From the NCBI RefSeq assembly GCF_051842935.1, contig NZ_JBPXRR010000001.1:2852001-2916000 (forward strand): DNA of 64,000 nucleotides. Reading direction: 5' to 3'. The position numbers and the translations under genes were made by a program. The notes beneath the pieces were generated by a model. The model was not told the DNA's origin, did not search any database, and saw only the letters and a list, made by a program, of their open reading frames with translations. This stretch comes from Pseudalkalibacillus sp051842935. GTDB lineage: Bacteria; Bacillota; Bacilli; Bacillales; Fictibacillaceae. Below are positions 43,129 through 50,346 of this stretch, piece by piece (position 1 is the first letter of the stretch; every line of letters begins with the position of its first letter).

Positions 43129-43179
43129 TAGGTAATTAACCATTTTTTGGAGGAGGAATGGAAGGGGACTTTTCTTCTC

Positions 43180-43286
43180 GTACCAGGCACCGATTTTAAA
43201 CCGTTGGTATGGCTGGATTTAAGAAGAGTGCCAGGTACCAAAAGAAATTCCTTGATACAAGCGGGTTCACTTTTGGTACCTGGCAC
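43180..43286. repeat. 107-bp composite palindromic repeat, copy H
   Basis: Arms start at 43180 (gtaccaggcaccgat) and 43228 (gtgccaggtaccaaa); the inverted arm tttggtacctggcac ends at 43286. Geometry 48 + 59 bp as in the other copies. It lies in the 310-bp gap between the ABC operon start and the spoIIQ end. Confidence 0.88.
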
Positions 43287-43294
43287 TGCAAGAC

Positions 43295-43332
43295 AAAAAG
43301 AAAAGCCCTGGACTTTGTCCAGAGCTTTTGAT
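43295..43332 (-). terminator. spoIIQ terminator
   Basis: agctctggac and gtccagggct pair across a 3-4 base loop, followed by T-rich sequence on the minus strand. Confidence 0.8.
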
Positions 43333-43362
43333 CGTTGGTTTAGTTTTGACGCAGTTTTGGTT

Positions 43363-44181
43363 TTATGCGTCTGATTGGTCTTCATCCTCAGTTGAGTTTT
43401 CCTGTGGTGAAGCGTCGTCGGTTTGGGTTTCGTTCGCATTTTCGTCAGCTGGGTCTACATCAGCGTTTTCCTCAGCTTCCGTGTTTGTTTTGTTGACGTC
43501 CTGTTTTTGATCAGGAATGTCAGTGACGGATTTGTTGAAGTATGCGTCCGGATTGACGGCTACGCCATCCTTACGTACTTCAAAGTGTACGTGCACTTTC
43601 GCTTCTTTATCAAGAAGGTTCATTCCCGCTGTTCCTAGAACAGTTCCTTGTTTAACAGTGTCGCCTTCTTCAACTTGAAGGTCTGCAAGGCTAGAGTAGT
43701 GTGTCATGACTCCATTGTCGTGTTCGATGTGAACAACGTATCCAAGTAGAGGTTCTTGAGTTGCTTTTACGACTTTACCACTTAAACTTGCTTGTACTTC
43801 AAATGGTTCGCCGCTCTCAGTAGCATAGTTGATTCCTTTATTCTGGAAGTAGGTATTATTATAGAATACGAGAGCTGCTTCTTGTTCTGCTTCTGATGCT
43901 GCGCTGTCATAGAACTTCTTTTGTACTTCGACAGCTTTGTCATCGACTGGAGATTTAAATACCTCTGCATCTGACATTACTGGTACTGAATCTTGATCTT
44001 CATACCCGATCGGGTTAGCTTTTTCTTTAAGATTTTCCCCAATCGTGTTCTGATACCAAAGGACAGATGCTAGAATCACTGCTGCGAACCCAAGATATAC
44101 TGCCGGATAAACCCAACGCTTCTTTTTGTACCACTTACCTTTAAGAGGATTGACTGATTTTTGTTTTTCTTCTTCTCTCAT
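43363..44181 (-). CDS. spoIIQ: Stage II sporulation protein SpoIIQ (degenerate LytM domain)
   Basis: A 272-residue forespore membrane protein. It has a basic N-terminus, one helix (about 25-45), a stalk, a LytM/M23-type domain (about 105-210) and a long Asp/Glu/Asn-rich C-terminal tail. SpoIIQ binds SpoIIIAH across the intermembrane space during engulfment. The domain keeps the final HVHFEVRKDGVAVNPD but the first metal-site segment reads NKGINYA where active enzymes have HxGxD, so both ligands are replaced and catalysis is not expected. Start ATG 44181 lies after GAGGTGAT. A sigma-F-like promoter is directly upstream. Confidence 0.92.
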   Translation of the reverse strand: MREEEKQKSVNPLKGKWYKKKRWVYPAVYLGFAAVILASVLWYQNTIGENLKEKANPIGYEDQDSVPVMSDAEVFKSPVDDKAVEVQKKFYDSAASEAEQEAALVFYNNTYFQNKGINYATESGEPFEVQASLSGKVVKATQEPLLGYVVHIEHDNGVMTHYSSLADLQVEEGDTVKQGTVLGTAGMNLLDKEAKVHVHFEVRKDGVAVNPDAYFNKSVTDIPDQKQDVNKTNTEAEENADVDPADENANETQTDDASPQENSTEDEDQSDA

Positions 44182-44199
44182 GGTTATCACCTCAGCAAC

Positions 44200-44228
44200 A
44201 TTGTTGGCACATTTTTCAAAATATATAC
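44200..44228 (-). promoter_or_regulatory. Candidate sigma-F promoter of spoIIQ
   Basis: On the minus strand GTATA (44228-44224), 15 bp, then GCCAACAAT (44208-44200) fit the sigma-F pattern GYATA-N15-GGnnAnAnT with one mismatch. spoIIQ is a sigma-F gene in B. subtilis. Confidence 0.55.
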
Positions 44229-44336
44229 ATTCCGGATATTTTTTCCTGAATAAATTTTCGACAAACAGGGGAAAGTAACGGGTTGCCTGGTGTGGCGCAT
44301 GGTTTGCGCTCTAAATGAACCATGCTTTAAGAACAA

Positions 44337-44369
44337 TAAAAACCACCGCTGAAGTTTCAGCGGTGGCTA
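44337..44369 (-). terminator. spoIID terminator
   Basis: ccaccgctgaa and ttcagcggtgg form a near-perfect stem, followed by T (44342-44338) on the minus strand. Repeat copy I lies between it and the spoIID stop. Confidence 0.85.
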
Positions 44370-44380
44370 CCTTCTATTCT

Positions 44381-44487
44381 GTACCTGGTACGTTTTGAGA
44401 AGCGTTGGTATCATTGATGAAATAAACAGTGCCAGGTACCAATATGTGGTTGTTGCCCTGTAAGGCTTCCCAATCGGTACCTGGCAC
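44381..44487. repeat. 107-bp composite palindromic repeat, copy I
   Basis: First arm gtacctggtac at 44381 (diverged), second gtgccaggtaccaat at 44429, inverted third atcggtacctggcac ending 44487. Spacing 48 + 59 bp. It ends 7 bp from the spoIID stop codon. Confidence 0.85.
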
Positions 44488-44494
44488 TTCATTT

Positions 44495-45526
44495 TTATTT
44501 TTGGGCGGTCAGCTTCGTTGTGTAGGCTTTCGTGTCGGTGATTTCGACTCCGTTGTAGTAGTGTTGAACAATCTTTGCGTAGTCCTTACCTTCTTGCGCC
44601 ATTCCGTTGGCACCGTATTGGCTCATTCCAACGCCATGACCGTACCCACGGGTTTGAACGATGACTTGATCCTTCTTTTTCAAAATCGTAAAGTCAGAGG
44701 ATTTCAAGTTCAGACTGACTCGGATATCCTTCCCACTCAGTTTCTTTCCGTTAATATCAATTACATCAATATAATTCCCTGAAGTTCGTTTGACGATTTT
44801 CCCAATCTGACCATCTCCAGAAAGTTTTACATTTAATTTGGATTCCACTTCTCCAACGGAAAATGCTTGTTGGAAGAAATACTTCGGTGAATCTTTATCC
44901 CAAGGACTATCCACACTTCTCAAATACGGGAAAGCGCTTGACCAGTAATCTTCCGAGTTTTGCGTTTGACCGTTGCTTGTTGAGAAAAACAGCGCTTCAA
45001 TCGGTTTTCCATCGTAGGTGATGATTTTACCTTCAGTCTCTTTTACGGCTTGTGTGATCTTTTTGATTTTCCAATCGTAATCCTTGCCCCATATGTTTTG
45101 AAGATCTGCATCGTTTTTATAAACTTGATGAATGATGGCGTCAGTGATGTCGGCCCCTTCCGGTAAGTTCATATCGGTCGGGTTCAAAAGCATCTTGATG
45201 ATGTACGTTCTTGCCGTCAATGCCTGGGCTTTCAATGCTTCCATTTCAAAATCAGCTGGCATCTCTGCTGCGACGACTCCTTTTACATACTCTTCAAGTG
45301 GTAGGGTCTCAATGGTTTTGGCAGCCGTCTTATAAACCGAAACGTCGACATCAGAATTCAAGACAATCGGTTCATCTGTCGTTACTCGGTCTGATTGCAC
45401 AGGCTGGTTCATCTGCTTCGTCTCATTTCCGAATGGCATGACAATCATGGCTGGCAGTAAAATGATGAGTGCAAGAAGTCCAATGATGAGAAGGTAGAAT
45501 GGCATTTTGTTAGGAATAGGCTTCAT
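44495..45526 (-). CDS. spoIID: Stage II sporulation protein D (SpoIID)
   Basis: A 343-residue lytic transglycosylase of the engulfment complex. A short start and one transmembrane helix (about 8-28) precede the SpoIID domain: VVAAEMPADFEMEALKAQAL contains the catalytic Glu, and GKIITYDGKPIEALFFSTSNGQT, VRSVDSPWDKDSP and GYGHGVGMSQYGANGMA follow. The enzyme cleaves peptidoglycan strands at the leading edge of engulfment. ATG 45526 lies 6 bp after GGAGGAT. Next to murA as in B. subtilis. Confidence 0.94.
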   Translation of the reverse strand: MKPIPNKMPFYLLIIGLLALIILLPAMIVMPFGNETKQMNQPVQSDRVTTDEPIVLNSDVDVSVYKTAAKTIETLPLEEYVKGVVAAEMPADFEMEALKAQALTARTYIIKMLLNPTDMNLPEGADITDAIIHQVYKNDADLQNIWGKDYDWKIKKITQAVKETEGKIITYDGKPIEALFFSTSNGQTQNSEDYWSSAFPYLRSVDSPWDKDSPKYFFQQAFSVGEVESKLNVKLSGDGQIGKIVKRTSGNYIDVIDINGKKLSGKDIRVSLNLKSSDFTILKKKDQVIVQTRGYGHGVGMSQYGANGMAQEGKDYAKIVQHYYNGVEITDTKAYTTKLTAQK

Positions 45527-45768
45527 AGGCAATCCTCCAAATTTGACGGGTTATAGTATAGCTTATGGGCTTGGACAACCATTTAGAACCGTTGCCACCC
45601 ACGATTCGACCCCCGTCAGTGTTCAAAAACAGCATGTCCCATACTATTCAATGGTAAACTTAATTAGAAGACATGATGATGTAAAAAAGAATCCCTCGTA
45701 AGTCATAGTTAATGGAAAAAGACGACTTTTGGCCGCCTTTTCATTTCATAGATTGAAGGATTCGGGAT

Positions 45769-45885
45769 TATAGACCCAATTTGAAGAAATATAAGCCTGA
45801 TTTGAAAATTATAATCCAAATTCAGAAATTATAGACCCGTTTCAGGGATTTATAATCCAAAATCAGAAAATATAAACCAAACGCA
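45769..45885. repeat. 20-21-bp-period tandem array (array 3)
   Basis: Six units beginning tatagaccc, tataagcc or tataatcc start at about 45769, 45790, 45810, 45830, 45851 and 45871. Each continues aatttgagaaat-like. It is AT-rich, non-coding, and immediately precedes repeat copy J. The 240 bp between it and the spoIID start show no gene. Confidence 0.7.
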
Positions 45886-45902
45886 GTTGGAATACCGAGT
45901 CT

Positions 45903-46009
45903 GTACCAGGTACCGATCAGGAACCCTTGATACCACTCACTCCTCAACAAGTGCCAGGTACCGATCAGAAACCCCTGGTACAACTGGCTTCTAAATCGGT
46001 ACCTGGCAC
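45903..46009. repeat. 107-bp composite palindromic repeat, copy J
   Basis: Arms gtaccaggtaccgat (45903) and gtgccaggtaccgat (45951), and inverted atcggtacctggcac ending 46009. Spacing 48 + 59 bp. Best-preserved composite copy: the first two arms differ at one position. Confidence 0.9.
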
Positions 46010-46040
46010 CACTTCATCGAACTTCTTCTCTACTTTAATG

Positions 46041-46080
46041 CAAAAAAGCCATCCTCCATAGTTGGAGAATGGCTTTTCTT
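46041..46080 (-). terminator. murA terminator
   Basis: agccatcctcca and tggagaatggct pair across a 4-base loop; T run on the minus strand (46047-46042). Confidence 0.85.
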
Positions 46081-46093
46081 AATAATCCATGTA

Positions 46094-47416
46094 TTATGCC
46101 ATGTTTGGCTTTGCGTTAAGTGTTTGTTCTTGTTGTTCAGCCACAATTTCTTCTGTTTCTTCTTTCACACGTTCAATGTCTGCACCGAGTCCGGCTAATT
46201 TTCCAGAGAAATCGACATATCCGCGGTCCAAGTGCTGTAATTCAGTCACTCGTGTATATCCATCTGCAATCAATCCAGCAAGGATTAATGCAGCTCCTGC
46301 TCGTAGGTCTGTCGCAGCAACTTCTGCACCTTGCAGTTTTGCAGGTCCATTCACGACTGCTGAGCGTCCTTCGATTTTGATATCACCATTCATGCGGCGG
46401 AATTCTTCCACGTGCATGAAGCGGTTTTCAAATACCGTTTCAGTAATAACACTTGTGCCTTTCGCAGCAAGCAATAGAGCCATCATCTGAGACTGGAGAT
46501 CCGTCGGGAATCCAGGGTGAGGCATTGTCTTGATGTCGACCGGCTTCAAAGTTTCAGGTCCGACGATACGTACGCCTGCAGGTGTTTCTGTAACAGATAC
46601 ACCCATTTCTTCAAGCTTTGCTACCAACGGAGTCAAGTGTTCCTGTTGAGCGTTCGTGATCGTCACGTCTCCACCCGTAATAGCAGCAGCGACCATGAAA
46701 GTTCCTGCTTCAATACGGTCTGCGATGACAGTGTGATCCGCTCCGTGCATTTCCTCGACACCTTCGACTCGAAGTGTGCCAGTTCCAGCACCGTAAACTT
46801 TTGCTCCCATTGCGTTCAAATAGTTCGCTAAGCAAACAATTTCAGGTTCTTTCGCGACGTTTTCAATGATACTTGTGCCTTCTGCCAATGCAGCGGCCAT
46901 CATGATATTTTCAGTGGCACCTACACTTGGGAAGTCTAAATAGATCTTCGCTCCTTGTAAGCGTCCTTCTTTTTTCGCTTCGATAAAGCCGTTTCCGATC
47001 TTCACTTCGGCACCCATCGCTTCGAAACCTTTCAGATGCTGGTCGATCGGTCGAGAGCCGATTGCACAGCCGCCTGGCAATGCGATTCTTGCAATTCCGA
47101 CTCGAGCAAGCAATGGTCCCATGACTAAGAATGATGCTCTCATTTTACGTACATACTCAAAAGGTGCTTCCGTCTTCAAAGTCTTAGATGCGTCAACCTT
47201 GATCTGGTTGTTCCCATACTCCGCATCAATGTTCAAATGACGTAAAACTTCTTGAATCGTATATACATCGGCAAGTGCCGGTACTTCCGAAATTGTACTT
47301 GTTCCTTTACTTGCTAAGATAGATGCTGCGATGACAGGCAGTACGGCATTTTTTGCTCCTTCTACTTTAACGGAGCCTTCTAACCGCCTACCACCACGGA
47401 CGATGATTTTTTCCAA
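46094..47416 (-). CDS. murA: UDP-N-acetylglucosamine 1-carboxyvinyltransferase MurA
   Basis: A 440-residue enoylpyruvate transferase performing the first committed step of peptidoglycan synthesis: phosphoenolpyruvate plus UDP-GlcNAc. Lys22-Asn23 in GAKNAVLP and the fosfomycin-target Cys117 in LPGGCAIGSRPID are present. The natural start is TTG 47416, 7 bp after GGAGGGG, giving MEKIIVRGGRRL as in other MurA proteins; the 7-codon extension to 47437 runs through that ribosome-binding site. Location beside spoIID and ywmB corresponds to B. subtilis murAA. Confidence 0.95.
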   Translation of the reverse strand: MEKIIVRGGRRLEGSVKVEGAKNAVLPVIAASILASKGTSTISEVPALADVYTIQEVLRHLNIDAEYGNNQIKVDASKTLKTEAPFEYVRKMRASFLVMGPLLARVGIARIALPGGCAIGSRPIDQHLKGFEAMGAEVKIGNGFIEAKKEGRLQGAKIYLDFPSVGATENIMMAAALAEGTSIIENVAKEPEIVCLANYLNAMGAKVYGAGTGTLRVEGVEEMHGADHTVIADRIEAGTFMVAAAITGGDVTITNAQQEHLTPLVAKLEEMGVSVTETPAGVRIVGPETLKPVDIKTMPHPGFPTDLQSQMMALLLAAKGTSVITETVFENRFMHVEEFRRMNGDIKIEGRSAVVNGPAKLQGAEVAATDLRAGAALILAGLIADGYTRVTELQHLDRGYVDFSGKLAGLGADIERVKEETEEIVAEQQEQTLNAKPNMA

Positions 47417-47449
47417 GATATTCCCCTCCGCGTCCAATTTATATAAATA

Positions 47450-48199
47450 TTAATATTCAGTCGTTATGATCGGTGTTCCAATAGTAATGGTTGTCTTTCC
47501 GCCTATTCCGTTATTTCGAAGTCCAATTTGTAAGTTCATCTCTTGTTGTTTCGTTGCTATGGATTGCTTCCATTCGTCAGTATATGCTGATAAGGACAGA
47601 AATGTCTCTTCGTTTATTGATTCGATGATCGTTGCGTCAAATGACTGAACGAGTTGTTTCGCCAATTTTTGCAAAACAATACCCATTGTAGCACTCTTCT
47701 CACCTTTGACACAAGTATAAATTGTAGGATTCTTTCCGATCAGCAATTGGACTTTCTCCCTATAGATAGGCCTATAAGCGTCCCACTCCTCTGGGTCCCA
47801 TGCTGTCCCCATAACTTCATAGATAATGTACGTCATGTACTGTCCTTTGTGGGGGTAAGCAAACAGGGTAACCTTTTCAGTTAATCCAAATGAGTTATTG
47901 GTATATCCGGATACCTTCCAATGCTCATTTGTTTCGTCAACCTCATCCCACCGAAACTCTGGTGTTTTTGCCTGCAGGCTTTCTACTAACAATACATACC
48001 CGACAAAATCAGATATAAAACCCAAGTCATTTTTACCATATAATGACCAGTTCTGGATGGATACCCCAGATTCTGCCATGACACGTGTGATGTCCTGAAG
48101 CTCTCGATCCGTCCAATCGGATTGCTTCGCTTCAGCACCTGAAAAGCATGCAAGCAAAATCGCCAATGTCATCCATAACACAGTAAGCTTCCGGTTCAT
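47450..48199 (-). CDS. ywmB: YwmB family protein (TATA-box-binding-like, DUF1779)
   Basis: A 249-residue exported protein with a signal peptide (MNRKLTVLWMTLAILLACFSGAEA). The mature part shows VSGYTNNSFGLTEKVTLFAYP, IIYEVMGTAWDPEEWD and VTIGTPIITTEY-like strands typical of YwmB. Two similar halves give the family its TATA-binding-like fold. Function is unknown; the gene regularly lies between murA and ywzB in Bacillaceae. ATG 48199 preferred over the extension to 48235 because of the signal peptide. Confidence 0.85.
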   Translation of the reverse strand: MNRKLTVLWMTLAILLACFSGAEAKQSDWTDRELQDITRVMAESGVSIQNWSLYGKNDLGFISDFVGYVLLVESLQAKTPEFRWDEVDETNEHWKVSGYTNNSFGLTEKVTLFAYPHKGQYMTYIIYEVMGTAWDPEEWDAYRPIYREKVQLLIGKNPTIYTCVKGEKSATMGIVLQKLAKQLVQSFDATIIESINEETFLSLSAYTDEWKQSIATKQQEMNLQIGLRNNGIGGKTTITIGTPIITTEY

Positions 48200-48387
48200 C
48201 TTCCCCACTACCTCTCCCGTTCGATATGAGTACAAAAAGGGCTGAATTTTTGTACAACGTCTCTACTACCATTTTTGCCCTTAGATGGAGACTCATACAT
48301 GGAAGATGTAGTCAAGAACCGACATATTATGTACAGATCCTCTTGTTCGTAAAAAGTTGCTTGCAAAAGCCTTTATTCCATTAGACG

Positions 48388-48618
48388 TTAAAACAAGTAT
48401 TGAAGTTGCAATGACCAAGATAAATAATTCATGAAAAATGTGCTGACCAATGACGCAAGTGCAATCGTGAGCAAGATCATCAACAATCTTGCTTGTACCA
48501 CTTTTCCACTCTTTATAAACTTTTCAATGTGAAGTCCTTGAATCGCCCACCATGATACAGCTAGAAAAACCAGGTTGACGATGATATTTAACAAAGACTG
48601 TTGTCCAAAAGGCTCCAT
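48388..48618 (-). CDS. ywzB: DUF1146 family membrane protein YwzB
   Basis: A 76-residue protein with two transmembrane helices (about 8-28 and 43-65), QGLHIEKFIKSGKVVQARLLMILLT between them, and a hydrophobic end. This is the DUF1146/YwzB pattern. GGAGG lies 7 bp before ATG. It sits between ywmB and the nuo operon; in B. subtilis it lies near the atp operon. Function unknown. Confidence 0.87.
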   Translation of the reverse strand: MEPFGQQSLLNIIVNLVFLAVSWWAIQGLHIEKFIKSGKVVQARLLMILLTIALASLVSTFFMNYLSWSLQLQYLF

Positions 48619-48810
48619 TTAGGGACCTCCATTTCAGGTTCTCTATATTTTTCGACAAGATCTTTATGTTTCCTTCAGTATATTGCATCTTTTTACAAAT
48701 TACACCTTTTGTCCTACATAGTTGTTATTTCCCACGCAATATATGACGATTTCCTCGAAAATGATGTCGTTTGATGAGTGTAACATAAGCGACAGGGTGA
48801 ATTTCGAACA

Positions 48811-48843
48811 AAAAATGCACCCCATTCTACTGGAGTGCATTCT
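48811..48843 (-). terminator. nuo operon terminator
   Basis: aatgcaccc and ggagtgcatt form a stem (about 48815-48841), followed by T on the minus strand. It lies 10 bp past the nuoN stop. Confidence 0.75.
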
Positions 48844-48852
48844 TCTGTCGAT

Positions 48853-50346
48853 TTATTTTACGAACAACTGACTCATGTCGAATCCGTTATGGAAAAATTC
48901 AAGCGCAGCAGCTGGATAAACGCCGAACGCGATCGTTCCAACCGCACATACAATCATGACTATGAGCATGCCGACTGAAGGGCGAATCCGCTCCAGTATT
49001 CCTTTTCGGAAATACATGTGCACAAGCACGTTGAAATAGTACACGTACGAGACAACGGTCGTCGCAATCATGACCGACGCGAGGACGTAGTGGCCCGTTC
49101 CGAGCGCGCTCATGAAGATTCCGAACTTCCCAATGAACCCAGCCGTAAATGGTAAGCCCGCTAAGGAAATGATGAACACGGACATCATCACAGCTACAAA
49201 TGGTGAGCGTGCATATAACCCTGAAAAAGCGGTCATGTCTTCTGACTTCTCCCTTTCCGTCACAAATTGGATGACAGCGAAAGCCCCAATGTTCATCAAT
49301 AGGTAAGCGAGTAGATAGAACCAAGTCGCTTTAAAGACCAACAGAGACAAAGAGACGAAAGGTACAAGCACGTAACCTGCGTGCGCGATACTTGAATAAG
49401 CGAGCATGCGCTTAATGTTCCGTTGCCTTAACGCGATGACGTTTCCAACGATCATCGTCACGCCCGCTACAAATGCGATATAAGGCTGTAGATCCAGGAC
49501 GACCGTATTGTGCCAGCCTTGCACCGACAAGAAACTGATCAAGAATATTTTCAAAATGAGCGCAAAGCCAGCCGTTTTCGAAACGACACTCAGGAATGTC
49601 GTTACTGGCGTCGGTGAACCTTGATATACATCCGGTGCCCACATATGGAACGGTGCGGCTGCGATTTTAAAAGAAAGACCGACGAGCAGCATGACGAACG
49701 CCATAAGCAATAAGAACTTATTCTGCTCAACGATTGGGCTGGTCAATCCTTCTGCTATCCCGTATAGATTCGTCGTACCGGTCAAGCCGTATACATAACT
49801 CATCCCGAACAATGTAATTGCAGTGGCAATCCCGCCGTTCACAACGTATTTGAAGGCTGCTTCATTCGACTGCAAGTTCTTCTTCCTTATTCCAGCTAGA
49901 ATGTAAGAGGAAATCGATAGTAGCTCGAGCCCTACAAACAAGGTAATCAAGTCGGCACTGGACGCCATCATCATCGCACCGAGTAGCGCGGTCAATAAGA
50001 GGTAGAAGAATTCCCCCCGGTACTGCCAGTTGTGCTCACCTTCATAATCCATCGCGAGTACTAGGATCAGTCCGGTCGCAACAAGGAACAGCAGTTTGAA
50101 AGCAAGTGCAAATGAATCAAAGCGATACGTGTCAAAAAGAATGGACGTTGTCGGCTCGCCAATCTGAAAAACGGCGAAAACGATCGCCACCACGACACCA
50201 AGCAATCCGAGAAGTGCGAGCGGTTTGCGGCTAGCCTTGGCCGGCATGAACAAATCGATCAACGATAACAGAGTCGCGACGATCAAAATCGTAAATTCCG
50301 GAGCCATGATGCCCCAGTCGTAGCTGAGTAATTTTTCTAATGTCAT
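48853..50346 (-). CDS. nuoN: NADH-quinone oxidoreductase subunit N
   Basis: A 497-residue antiporter-like membrane subunit of complex I with about 14 helices. GLELLSISSYILAGIRKKN, FKIAAAPFHMWAPDVYQGSPTPVTTFLSV and the lysine-bearing RNIKRMLAYSSIAHAGYVL are the proton-channel signatures. It is the last nuo gene and overlaps nuoM by 4 bp. Confidence 0.95.
   Translation of the reverse strand: MTLEKLLSYDWGIMAPEFTILIVATLLSLIDLFMPAKASRKPLALLGLLGVVVAIVFAVFQIGEPTTSILFDTYRFDSFALAFKLLFLVATGLILVLAMDYEGEHNWQYRGEFFYLLLTALLGAMMMASSADLITLFVGLELLSISSYILAGIRKKNLQSNEAAFKYVVNGGIATAITLFGMSYVYGLTGTTNLYGIAEGLTSPIVEQNKFLLLMAFVMLLVGLSFKIAAAPFHMWAPDVYQGSPTPVTTFLSVVSKTAGFALILKIFLISFLSVQGWHNTVVLDLQPYIAFVAGVTMIVGNVIALRQRNIKRMLAYSSIAHAGYVLVPFVSLSLLVFKATWFYLLAYLLMNIGAFAVIQFVTEREKSEDMTAFSGLYARSPFVAVMMSVFIISLAGLPFTAGFIGKFGIFMSALGTGHYVLASVMIATTVVSYVYYFNVLVHMYFRKGILERIRPSVGMLIVMIVCAVGTIAFGVYPAAALEFFHNGFDMSQLFVK

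Noticed and set aside
45527..45768. Additional promoter or small RNA between spoIID and array 3
   Set aside because: Only a weak sigma-E-like CATAAGCT was found; the -35 region does not fit well enough to report.
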